64,000 bases of DNA from Pseudomonas svalbardensis (GCF_030053115.1 NZ_CP125619.1:1737001-1801000), one strand, 5' to 3'. Positions 44,144 through 52,490 are shown, numbered from the stretch's first letter. A program made the numbers and translations. The notes: generated by a model not told the origin, from the sequence alone.

Positions 44144-45045
44144 GGCACGCCGGCGCCCACGACATCGCGCCAGATGTCCACGGCACCTACACCGCCCGCG
44201 CCGCCGTGACCGTCACCTATCAGGACGGCCACACCCTCACCGGCACGGCGGGCGACGATGTACTGGTGGCGGGCGCCGGTAACAACGTGATCAATGCCGG
44301 CGACGGCAACGACGTACTCACCGCCGGTTCCGGCAACAACGAAATGCACGGCGGCGCCGGCAATGACTTGCTGTACAGCGGTGCGGGCAACGACCTGCTC
44401 GACGGCGGCACCGGCGTCGACACCGCGAGCTATGCCCACGCCACCGCCGGGGTTACGGTCAATCTGGGCGTGCTTGGTGCGCAGAACACCATAGGCGCCG
44501 GCACCGACACCCTGACAGCGATCGAAAACCTCACCGGTTCCAGCTTCAACGACTCCCTCACCGGCGACAACCACAGCAACATCATCAACGGCGGCCTGGG
44601 TAACGACATGCTTAATGGCGGGGGCGGCGACGACTTCCTCATCGGCGGCCTGGGCAACAACACCCTCACCGGCGGCAGCGGTGCCGACACCTTCCAATGG
44701 CTCAAAGGCAACAGCGGCCACGACGTGGTCACCGACTTCACGCCGGGCATCGACAAACTCGACCTGTCGCAACTGCTGCAAGGGGAAAACAGCACCGCAG
44801 CGTCGCTGGATGATTACCTGCACTTCAAAGTCACCGGCAGCGGCGATTCACTGGTCACCAGCATCGACGTCAGCGCCATGGCTGGCGCTGGGCCGAATCA
44901 GACCATTGATTTGGCGGGTGTGAACCTGGCCAGCCATTACGGCGTAACGCCGGGGGCGGGTGGGGTGATTGCCGGTGGGCACGATACGGCGACGATTATC
45001 AACGGGATGCTTAATGACCATTCGTTGAAGGTGGATACTGTGTGA
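44128..45045 (+). CDS. displaced adhesin C-terminus, copy C (orphan RTX cassette)
   Basis: A 305-residue frame starts at the ATG inside junction motif copy 3 and runs in frame with the adhesin 3' end from about HAGAHDIAPDVHGTYTA, equivalent to 37341 of the full gene. It carries RTX repeats, including one extra block (VINAGDGNDVLTAGSGNNEM) absent from the full-length adhesin, and a complete type I secretion signal ending HSLKVDTV. No good ribosome site precedes the ATG, so it may be silent. If translated it could be exported by LapEBC as a short RTX protein without a retention module. It could also serve as a donor for recombination with the adhesin. Confidence 0.55.
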   Translation: MRPLFRHAGAHDIAPDVHGTYTARAAVTVTYQDGHTLTGTAGDDVLVAGAGNNVINAGDGNDVLTAGSGNNEMHGGAGNDLLYSGAGNDLLDGGTGVDTASYAHATAGVTVNLGVLGAQNTIGAGTDTLTAIENLTGSSFNDSLTGDNHSNIINGGLGNDMLNGGGGDDFLIGGLGNNTLTGGSGADTFQWLKGNSGHDVVTDFTPGIDKLDLSQLLQGENSTAASLDDYLHFKVTGSGDSLVTSIDVSAMAGAGPNQTIDLAGVNLASHYGVTPGAGGVIAGGHDTATIINGMLNDHSLKVDTV

Positions 45046-45055
45046 TCTGAAATGA

Positions 45056-45097
45056 CAAAACCTGCCATTCCTGTGGAAAGGGATGGCGGGTTTTTTG
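45056..45097 (+). terminator. terminator after adhesin copy C
   Basis: AAAACCTGCCATTCC pairs with GGATGGCGGGTTTTTT. It is nearly the same as the terminator after copy B. Confidence 0.8.
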
Positions 45098-45127
45098 GTG
45101 TTTGTAGCTTCGTCGTTCAGTACGGAA

Positions 45128-45335
45128 TCCGACAGACCTGAAGGCTCCCACGCACAACCGCCACGACATCAATCGCAGGCATGAACAATCTGCAAGAGAG
45201 TTTGGAGCGCTGCTGTGCCTACAAGGTTCGGCGCCGCTAAACCTGATCGCTGGTTCGCCAGCGACCGGCAAGCAATACAGCCCGTCCCCTAGGCGCGCAA
45301 GCCGGCGTGCCTGAGTGAGTGTCAGGAGATGTCTA
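45128..45335. repeat. dispersed repeat R2 (pair of R1)
   Basis: Alignable with 38880-39130, with similar order of blocks but many substitutions. It lies right after the terminator of copy C, as R1 lies after the DUF6124 gene. Confidence 0.65.
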
Positions 45336-45390
45336 TTAAACATCTCCTTTTATTATTCACGCAGGATTCAGCATCGATAGATCAGACGGA

Positions 45391-45412
45391 TAAATAGATG
45401 CGTCCCCTTTTG
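45391..45412 (+). repeat. junction motif copy 4
   Basis: TAAATAGATGCGTCCCCTTT follows R2. The next 320 bases (45413-45737) show no coding sequence that I can support. Confidence 0.7.
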
Positions 45413-45737
45413 TTGAGCAAATCGCTAGCAGACTACGCCGTATCTGGCCGTATCTGACCCGATCACCCCGAGCAATATGTGACCTAGGCCAGTGTAGTTA
45501 CCTGTCCCGGACCGTTGATACGTCTGGCCGTACCAACGACTTTCTATTGACCTCCAAGCGGGATGCCGCGGCCGCCCAGTGATTCTTCCGCAACACGGTT
45601 CTCCGACCGTGGTGAACGTTGATAGAAGTGGTGCCGTTACGCAGCGTTGACCGAAAGCAATGAACTAAAAAGTAACGACGCCGCGATCGTCATTCGCCAA
45701 AATAAATACCTGTATAACCTGATAGGCAGGACCAGCG

Positions 45738-45846
45738 AAACATCAAACATCAAACATCAAACATCAAACATCAAACATCAAACATCAAACATCAAACATC
45801 AAACATCAAACATCAAACATCAAACATCAAACATCAAACATCAAAC
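45738..45846. repeat. heptanucleotide tandem repeat, about 15 units
   Basis: Perfect tandem CATCAAA units fill about 109 bases, ending with one variant unit (CGTCGAA). It lies downstream of the 807-residue Ig-like gene and upstream of nothing transcribed rightwards. A frame through it (TSNIKHQ repeated) is an artefact of the seven-base period. The stretch 45413-46045 has no supported gene. Confidence 0.95.
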
Positions 45847-46045
45847 GTCGAATGCCGGATTGAAAATCTTCTCGCCGGGCACAAACGTAGCTGACCGTTA
45901 TCGAGTTGTATGTTACGTAAAGGGCGGTTTCCAAATCTAACCGGGGACAGTTTGTCCCCGGCAGATCGATATATCGGTTGACCGCCTGAAGCAGGGCTTG
46001 CTCAGTTTCGCTCACTCACCTCGTTCAGTTAATGTGACAGAGTCT

Positions 46046-48469
46046 CTATGAATCATAAGCCACTATTGGGTGCTTCTCGTCGAAAGTATAATAACCGCCA
46101 AGCTCCAAGGATCCTAATTGTGGGATATACCATAACCTCCAGTAATATATACCAGCACCATAATCAGATCCGGTGTGCCACTGAAGTTGACCCCTATACA
46201 GATACTTATAATTAATAATTTCCCGTCTATTTGGAGATTCGTACTGGATCATGAATACGCCACCCTGGCTAATGATCCATTGTTTCGCCTGAGCGAAATT
46301 GGAAGGGATTGGGTTATGAAGCATGCGGATGACGTTCGTTGTATCAACAGTGAAGCTTTTCTCCTGGCCCGCTGCGTCAGACACGGTAATAGTTGCCGAA
46401 CCATTCCCTTCGCTTCGCACGACCCCATTGTTGTCGACTGAGGCTATGCTTTCGTCAGATGATTCGTACTTGTATGGGAGAGTACCGCCGGAGGCTGAAC
46501 GGTCTGCAGCAGTTCCGACAGGGTCGACTCCTTTGGATATCCAAGGAAGCCCTGTGCCTTGGATTGAGATATTTTGTCCGTTAAGGTTTAGTGGAGTAGT
46601 GTCCACTATAAGTTCGGGGGTGACCTTCACCGTATAAGTACGCAGCGGGAAAGTCACCGCCGTCGTTGTATTGACGATACCGTCAAAGTTCACCCTGAAG
46701 CTGATGTTCAGCACACTCCGGTCCTTGAGCGTCTTCAACCACTCAATCGGTGCTGGCCGGATCAGGCCCGGCAGCGTGCTGTGCGGCTCACCTTTGCGGT
46801 CCTCGAAAAAGATCGCTACGCCATTGGCAGCGAATCCGTCATAGCGCAACCAGACACACTGCCTGCTCACTTGCTGCGGCCATTCACCCACCCGCAGCTG
46901 AGCGCTGGCCTGCATCTTGGTCACGTCCAGTTTGTTGCCAATCGCGCCGTCCATTGCTGGTGTCGGCAGACTCGGATGGTTATCCGGAATCGTGCCGACG
47001 GAGGCGGTCAGGGGCAGCGACGGGAATGGCTTGCCGCCGCGAATCAGCACATAACTCAGCTCGACCGGCTTACCCATGTTCGCCGCGATAAAGGCCTTGT
47101 CCAGCGCAAAGTTGGCGCGACTGTTGACGTTGAGCGGCTTGGCGACAAAGGTCGGCGAGCCGGCGCCGGGAGCGCCCTTGACAATGAGCTGCACGGTGTC
47201 GCCCGCACGATAACCCAGAACCTCCACTTGACCGTTGGCGCCTTGCAAGTTGGCGGCGTCCAGGGGGTCGAGTACGCCATTGACCGACTTCTGCAACCTT
47301 GGAGCTTTCAGGTCCGGCAGCCCTTCACCGATGACACGCGCTGTGGCCACTCTTGAGCTGCCCAGTACAGCGTCATTTCTGAGCGACTGATACGTCACCG
47401 TCACCACGCTGCCGGCAATAACCTTGTCGTTGGCCACTTGCAGCACGCTGGGCCTCTTCTGCCCGAACTCGTCTGCTTCGACGTCACCCGTTGCCGTCAC
47501 CACCACGTCGGGCTGGCCGGTAATTTTTGCGGTGTAGGTCGTATTGAGGGTGTCGCCCGGCAGGAAGCGATGGTCGTTGGTCAGGACGATCAGCAACAGG
47601 GGATTCTTGCCGAGTTTTTCCAGGTCGATGGTGCCAGGATCGTCCGTCGGGTCGTTTAGGGTTTCCCGCAGGATCGGCGCCGGCAAGCGATTACCGGCCA
47701 GGTCCATGTCCACGGTTTGTGTCGCCGACCAGGGCGAGTCGGTGTCCGGGCCGTTGCCGAGCTGGTCGGTAACGGTGTAGGAAAATTTGAATTGCGGATG
47801 GTCCTTCGCGCTTTCCAGGTCTGCACGGGTAACGGTGAAACACACGGTGACCGGCTCGTCCGAGCCAGGCTTGGGCGCTTGCAACGCGGTGACGGTGTGG
47901 AATACGTCGTGGCCATTGCAGTTCAGACGAATGCGGTCGTAAGCCCGGCAATATGGGTAGGAAACACATACCTGCGCGCCCGCTGCGGGGAAGTCCGGTC
48001 CGACACCGTTCTTGATCGCGTCGGGTAACAGTAACTCCAGTCGGGAGTGGCCGTCCTCTCCGGGATTGGTGTCTTGATTGCCAGGCCGGATGGCGTTGTA
48101 CAGCAACTCCAGTGGTGGCTCGGAAGTGCCTATGTTCTGGCTGTTGCGAGTCACTGAATATGTGAGGCGGTTGGTGATGTCGCCGAGCAGCAGCTTTTTC
48201 GAAATGTACAGGGTGGTGGTGCTGCTATCGGACGCCGTCTGCTGGCTGTCGATGCCGGGTTGGCCGTTGAGATTGAGGGTGACGGTGTCACCCGGTTGCT
48301 GTCCCTGATATGGGTCAACCTCAACAGTGGCACCCATGGGGGGCAGGTCATAAATCCGCAACGACACACCTGCATGTGCACCCACGACTGGAACTGTGGC
48401 CTCGGGAAGCCTCGGTGCATATAGAGTGAACACCGTGTTTTCAAGCGCTTCGGTTAGATCGTTGTCCAT
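46046..48469 (-). CDS. large Ig-like protein with variable AT-rich C-terminus (807 aa)
   Basis: This protein is a distant homologue of the 1060-residue protein at 40310-43492 in the same relative position before lapD. No signal peptide is visible. The N-terminal 630 residues are beta-rich with repeated motifs (YDRIRLNCNGHDVFHTV, FKFSYTVTDQLGNGPDTDSP). A Big_2-like domain (YESSDESIASVDNNGVVRSE, GNGSATITVSDAAGQ) is followed by an aromatic-rich tail (WIISQGGVFMIQYESPNRRE, IYYWRLWYIPQLGSLELGGY) with no match in the homologue. The last 600 bases are AT-rich. It lacks the 97-residue repeats. The ATG at 48469 has AAGGA upstream. Function unknown. Confidence 0.7.
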   Translation of the reverse strand: MDNDLTEALENTVFTLYAPRLPEATVPVVGAHAGVSLRIYDLPPMGATVEVDPYQGQQPGDTVTLNLNGQPGIDSQQTASDSSTTTLYISKKLLLGDITNRLTYSVTRNSQNIGTSEPPLELLYNAIRPGNQDTNPGEDGHSRLELLLPDAIKNGVGPDFPAAGAQVCVSYPYCRAYDRIRLNCNGHDVFHTVTALQAPKPGSDEPVTVCFTVTRADLESAKDHPQFKFSYTVTDQLGNGPDTDSPWSATQTVDMDLAGNRLPAPILRETLNDPTDDPGTIDLEKLGKNPLLLIVLTNDHRFLPGDTLNTTYTAKITGQPDVVVTATGDVEADEFGQKRPSVLQVANDKVIAGSVVTVTYQSLRNDAVLGSSRVATARVIGEGLPDLKAPRLQKSVNGVLDPLDAANLQGANGQVEVLGYRAGDTVQLIVKGAPGAGSPTFVAKPLNVNSRANFALDKAFIAANMGKPVELSYVLIRGGKPFPSLPLTASVGTIPDNHPSLPTPAMDGAIGNKLDVTKMQASAQLRVGEWPQQVSRQCVWLRYDGFAANGVAIFFEDRKGEPHSTLPGLIRPAPIEWLKTLKDRSVLNISFRVNFDGIVNTTTAVTFPLRTYTVKVTPELIVDTTPLNLNGQNISIQGTGLPWISKGVDPVGTAADRSASGGTLPYKYESSDESIASVDNNGVVRSEGNGSATITVSDAAGQEKSFTVDTTNVIRMLHNPIPSNFAQAKQWIISQGGVFMIQYESPNRREIINYKYLYRGQLQWHTGSDYGAGIYYWRLWYIPQLGSLELGGYYTFDEKHPIVAYDS

Positions 48470-48594
48470 GGGAGGGTTCCTTGCCTGAAGAGGCGGAAGA
48501 GGGGCTGAAGCGGTATCAGGCACCCGGCAAGGAGAGCTGTCTACTGTCATATATGACAGGTAAACCCACGTTTAAGACGAACGGTCTAACCGCA

Positions 48595-50535
48595 TTACAT
48601 CGGCTCCGGCGGCCCAATCAACCGGCCCATCACCCCAAACAATCCCAACTCCCTGATCACCTCTAGTTCCCCTTTGGTTTCGACCATCTCCGCAATCAAC
48701 GGCAAATCAATGCTGTTGGTCGCCCGAAAAATCGCCTCGATGAACAGCTTTTTATCACTTTGCTCATCAATGTGACGGATGTACGCACCGTCGATTTTCA
48801 AGTAAGCCAGCCCCAGTTGAGTCAGGTTGCCGATCTGGCCGAAGCTGCCGCCGAAATGCTGCAGGCCGATGCGGTAACCGGTGTTGAGCAGGCTGTGGCT
48901 CAGGCGTTGCAGTTCTTCCTGAGGTGGCAGTTGGCGTTCGTCGATTTCCAGAATCAGCAACGGCGCGAGTTCGGGCAGCGATTCGAGCATGTCGAGGATG
49001 TGTTGCAGCTGCGCTGGATCGCGCAGGGTGCTGCCGGACAGGCTTAACGCCAGGGGCCAACGATTGACGATGAGGTAGTCGAGGGTGGCTTCGAGCATGG
49101 CCAGGTCGAACCGGGCCGACCAGCCGAGTCGCTCGATCCACGGCAGGAAGTGCCCGGCGGCAATGGCCTCGCCCTGAGGGTCGATCAGGCGCGCGAGGAC
49201 TTTGTGATGCATCACCTGGCTGGTGTCGGCGCATTGCACCACCGGCTGGAAATACAGTTGCATCTTGCCTTGGTTCAGGGCGTCGTCGATCCAGGTTTGC
49301 CAGTCGTTTTGGGACGGGTTCGGTGCGGTGATGGAATCGGCCAAGTGGACCCACGGGCGCTCGGGATGTTGCCGAGCTTCGGTCAACGCCTGATCCAGTC
49401 GCAGCAGCACGTCACTGGCCGGCTCACCTGGGTGGTAAGGGGCGATCCCCAAATGTGCCACCGGCATGGAGTCGCTGGCGCCAGTCAGGCGCAGGTTTTC
49501 CAGGGTGGCGCTGATTTCGCAGGCCAGGCGTGCGGCGTCGGTGCTGTCCAGGCCAGGCGTCAGCAGGCTGAATTCACCGCCACGATTGCGCGCTGCAAGC
49601 CAGGTGCGACGTTCCGGTGGCTGGGTCAGGCGCTTGAGTAATTCACCGACGGCGCTGATCAGCGCATCGGTGCGCTGGCCGCCCAAGCGTTGGTTGAGAC
49701 CGACCAGATCGTTGATTCGCAGCATCAGCAAATGGCCGTCGCTGCTCTGCTCGGAGACCAGCAACTCGTCGGCCAACTCTTCATCCAGCAAGCGTCGATT
49801 GGCCAGGCCTGTAAGGCTGTCCTGATAGGACTCGGCCCGCAGTTTTTCACTGCGTGCGACCTCTTCGGCGAACAGCGCCTTGAGCTTCTCGACCATCTGG
49901 TTCATGGCCAATACCACGCGTTTCAACTCCGGTGTGCGCGGTAGTTCCGGAAGGCTGAGGAATTCGCGTTTGCTGATGGCTTCGGCCTGTTTGACCATGG
50001 TGTCGAGTGGACGAAATTGCCGGCGCAGCAACCAGCCACCAAACACGGCACTGAGCAGGCCGCACACCAGTAACCAGATCAGGCTGCCGAGGGTGCTGTC
50101 CCAGAGTTTGGCCAGGGCGAACTGCGGATTGCTCAACACTTCGACCCGTGCCGCCTGGACCCAGCCGCGCATGATCAGCGCTTCGCCACCGGGTGGGTGC
50201 AGGTTGACCAGGTTCACAAACCAGGCGGGAACGCCCTCGATTTGCCTCGGCGCACTGCGCTCCACCAGCACCTGCGCATCCTCGATGTTGATGATTCGAA
50301 TACTGCTGAAGTAACCGCTGTCGAAAATTGAGCTGACCATTAATTCGATCATGGCCGGGTCATCGATTTGTACCGTCAACGACAAACCCAACGCGGTGGC
50401 GGCGTCCTGGGCGTGGGAGCGCAACTGGCCGAGCATCTGGTCGCGAGAGCTTTCCAGGCTGACAAAAAAACTGCCGCTGAACGCCACCAGCAAGAACAGG
50501 CAGATGGCGAGAAACAACTGTTTACGCAGTGACAT
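48595..50535 (-). CDS. lapD: LapD, inside-out c-di-GMP receptor
   Basis: A 646-residue inner-membrane receptor. Two membrane segments (about 7-27 and 150-168) flank the periplasmic domain, which carries the conserved GWVQAARVEV loop with Trp125, the LapG contact in P. fluorescens. A HAMP, a GGDEF domain with degenerate RGGEF (318-322) and an EAL domain in which the catalytic Glu motif reads KVLAR (445-449) follow. It binds c-di-GMP but should neither make nor cut it. When bound it sequesters LapG and so keeps the adhesin on the surface. It lies 22 bases downstream of lapG. Its 3' end is duplicated at 43623-44118. Confidence 0.93.
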   Translation of the reverse strand: MSLRKQLFLAICLFLLVAFSGSFFVSLESSRDQMLGQLRSHAQDAATALGLSLTVQIDDPAMIELMVSSIFDSGYFSSIRIINIEDAQVLVERSAPRQIEGVPAWFVNLVNLHPPGGEALIMRGWVQAARVEVLSNPQFALAKLWDSTLGSLIWLLVCGLLSAVFGGWLLRRQFRPLDTMVKQAEAISKREFLSLPELPRTPELKRVVLAMNQMVEKLKALFAEEVARSEKLRAESYQDSLTGLANRRLLDEELADELLVSEQSSDGHLLMLRINDLVGLNQRLGGQRTDALISAVGELLKRLTQPPERRTWLAARNRGGEFSLLTPGLDSTDAARLACEISATLENLRLTGASDSMPVAHLGIAPYHPGEPASDVLLRLDQALTEARQHPERPWVHLADSITAPNPSQNDWQTWIDDALNQGKMQLYFQPVVQCADTSQVMHHKVLARLIDPQGEAIAAGHFLPWIERLGWSARFDLAMLEATLDYLIVNRWPLALSLSGSTLRDPAQLQHILDMLESLPELAPLLILEIDERQLPPQEELQRLSHSLLNTGYRIGLQHFGGSFGQIGNLTQLGLAYLKIDGAYIRHIDEQSDKKLFIEAIFRATNSIDLPLIAEMVETKGELEVIRELGLFGVMGRLIGPPEPM

Positions 50536-50557
50536 AAATCGCTCCTTGCTCAGGTGG

Positions 50558-51265
50558 CTAGCCGTCGCCCACGGCGAACCCTTCGGCCTGCATCTTTTTT
50601 AGTACGTCCTGCCAGCGCGACAGTTTTTTCGAGTCGCTGCTGCGTTTGCCGCCATTGGCTCCCGGCAAGTACAGACCTTCGGCATTGAAGGCGTACACCG
50701 GCAGCAGGTCTTTGCGTTGGGAGGCGGGGCGGACCTCGCCGATCAAGTTGTCCAGCACCAGCGGATCGGCCGTGGGGCTGTTGTAGAACGTCAGCACCAT
50801 GTGCGCCTGGTTCTGGGTCAGGGCTTTCACGTAGGTGATGCGTAGTTTTTCGCTGGGAATTCCCAGGTAGCGCAGGCTGAAATATTTTGCCAGTGCGTAG
50901 TCCTCGCAATCAGCGGAGCCCTTGATCAGGGATTCGACGGGCGTGGCCCAGTAATCGGTCTGGTGCCAGATGCGGGTGTCGTCCAGAAAGCTTAATTGCT
51001 GATTGAAGAAGCGATTGACCGCGTTCAGTTGCTCGCGCTCGGGGGCGTTGACTTCGCTTTGCAGCATCTGACTCCAGGCCTCGATCCTTCCCCGTCCCGG
51101 GCCGAGGGTGCCGTAGCGAACTTCGGCGGTTTGCAGAATCAGCGTAAAACTCCAGTTGGCCCAGACACTGCCCAGCCCGGCCAACAGAAAAGTGATCAGC
51201 AACAGCCATCCGCCGAGCCGAAGTCGGAGCGTTGACCATCCTGGACTACGCGGACTGCGGGACAT
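50558..51265 (-). CDS. lapG: LapG, periplasmic adhesin protease
   Basis: A 235-residue bacterial transglutaminase-like cysteine protease. A membrane segment or signal (about 17-36) exports it. The catalytic triad is Cys120 (GSADCEDYALAKY), His155 (NQAHMVLTF) and Asp172 (PLVLDNLIGE), with the same spacing as in Legionella LapG. It cuts after the TAAG motif of LapA-type adhesins, which the adhesin at 32517-38210 carries at 115-118. It is the first gene of lapG-lapD. A weak ribosome site precedes the ATG at 51265. Confidence 0.93.
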   Translation of the reverse strand: MSRSPRSPGWSTLRLRLGGWLLLITFLLAGLGSVWANWSFTLILQTAEVRYGTLGPGRGRIEAWSQMLQSEVNAPEREQLNAVNRFFNQQLSFLDDTRIWHQTDYWATPVESLIKGSADCEDYALAKYFSLRYLGIPSEKLRITYVKALTQNQAHMVLTFYNSPTADPLVLDNLIGEVRPASQRKDLLPVYAFNAEGLYLPGANGGKRSSDSKKLSRWQDVLKKMQAEGFAVGDG

Positions 51266-51347
51266 GTCTGGCCGCTCGGGTGCAGATGCCTGAAGTCTAG
51301 GCGGTGTTTTCAGCCAGGCAGGACAGATCGTCGGTTGGTACGCGGAC

Positions 51348-51482
51348 TTGTAGCAGCTAGCGAAGCCTGCGTTCGGCTGCGAAGCAGTCGTAAACCCTGT
51401 ACATGCGGTTTGCCTGATAGACCACAGCGGATGGACTAGCGACGGCTTCGCCGCCGAACGCAGCCTTCGGCAGCTGCTACAG
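51348..51482. repeat. inverted TTGTAGCAGCT family repeat pair
   Basis: TTGTAGCAGCTAGCGAAGCC and its inverse (GCCTTCGGCAGCTGCTAC) enclose further GAAGC/GCTTC palindromes. It is the same class as 19159-19322. Confidence 0.75.
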
Positions 51483-51496
51483 AGATTGTGGCGTTT

Positions 51497-51892
51497 TCAG
51501 GGTTTGTGCAGGGTTTTCTGCTTGAGAATGTAGATCGTCACCAGAACGGCGCTGGTGAGCATGGCACCCCGCGCCCACGGGAGGGGTACCAGATAGCAGG
51601 AAAGCAGGATGCTCGCCCACATCAGGCCGATGGCGTAGACCTTGCCCTTGAGCGGGATGCCGTTGCCGCTCAGGTAATCGCGAACCCACGGCCCAAGCCG
51701 CGGATGTTCAACCAGCCAATGATAGAAACGCGGCGAACTGCGGGCGAAGCAGGCGGCCGCCAGCAGCAGGAAGGGCGTGGTGGGCAACACCGGCAGGAAA
51801 ATCCCGATTACCCCCAGCGCTACGCTCAGCCAGCCGATGGACAGCAGCACGTAACGCAACATCAGGGAGCGGTTGCCTATGGGGTTGTCCAT
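51497..51892 (-). CDS. DUF454 (YbaN family) membrane protein
   Basis: A 131-residue inner-membrane protein with a family signature LGVIGIFLPVLPTTPFLLLA followed by ACFARSSPRFYHWL, and four hydrophobic segments. Members are near haem uptake or unrelated genes; the function is unknown. I chose the ATG at 51892; an in-frame TTG six bases upstream is less likely. It follows the YecA gene by ten bases on the same strand. Confidence 0.85.
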   Translation of the reverse strand: MDNPIGNRSLMLRYVLLSIGWLSVALGVIGIFLPVLPTTPFLLLAAACFARSSPRFYHWLVEHPRLGPWVRDYLSGNGIPLKGKVYAIGLMWASILLSCYLVPLPWARGAMLTSAVLVTIYILKQKTLHKP

Positions 51893-51902
51893 AGGCAAAA
51901 CC

Positions 51903-52490
51903 TTAGTGGTGACGAGGCTTGAGGATCGCCGGTTTTTCGTCTGGCGCCTGGCACAGCAGGTACAGCGCGGTCAGGGCTTCCGGGATCTGCACGATCATGT
52001 CGTCCATCAGGTTGGCGTCTTTGGCGATGTCTTCGAACTCAGGCTGTTCGTCGAACAGACCCGAACCGACCATGATCGGCAGCAGCATTTCGCTGACTTC
52101 GTCTTCGGCGGTTTCGAACCAGGCTGCTTCGCGCAGGAACACGCCTTCCATGAAACCGATGCACCAGCCGCGCAGGTCGGAATCGTCCGGCTCTTCGCCC
52201 AGGTCCAGGTCGCAGGGCAGCTCGAACTCTTCATCGGACGCCAGCTGGCGAGCGATGTGAGCCTTGAGGGCCAACAGGGTGGACTCAATCGCTTCACGCT
52301 CGGTGTCGTCGGCGTAATGCGGCTCTTCGGCGAAGAGGGCGTCGATCCACTCACGGTCGGGAACGGTTTCGGAACAGATCGACAGCGCAGTGAGGTAGCC
52401 GTGGGCGGCCACGTAGTCCAGCGCCTCGTCATGCAGTTCGTCGGCGTCGAGGAAGACTTGCAGGCGGGTTAGTTGCTCAGCGAAGGACAT
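51903..52490 (-). CDS. YecA family (UPF0149) protein
   Basis: A 195-residue acidic protein. The motifs HDEALDYVAAHGYLTAL, RGWCIGFMEGVFLREAAW and EALTALYLLCQAPDEKPAIL are typical of UPF0149. It lacks the C-terminal SEC-C zinc motif found in some YecA proteins. It is cytoplasmic and of unknown role. The start MSFAEQLTRL at 52490 follows CAAGGTAGCCC. The upstream gap to recQ (52491-52903) holds a REP doublet and presumably both promoters. Confidence 0.8.
   Translation of the reverse strand: MSFAEQLTRLQVFLDADELHDEALDYVAAHGYLTALSICSETVPDREWIDALFAEEPHYADDTEREAIESTLLALKAHIARQLASDEEFELPCDLDLGEEPDDSDLRGWCIGFMEGVFLREAAWFETAEDEVSEMLLPIMVGSGLFDEQPEFEDIAKDANLMDDMIVQIPEALTALYLLCQAPDEKPAILKPRHH

Noticed and set aside
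45738..45846. Possible CRISPR array
   Set aside because: Units are seven bases with no spacers and there are no cas genes in the window.
45647..45940. Protein with TSNIKHQ repeats
   Set aside because: It only reflects the seven-base DNA repeat read through three frames; no start context or family.
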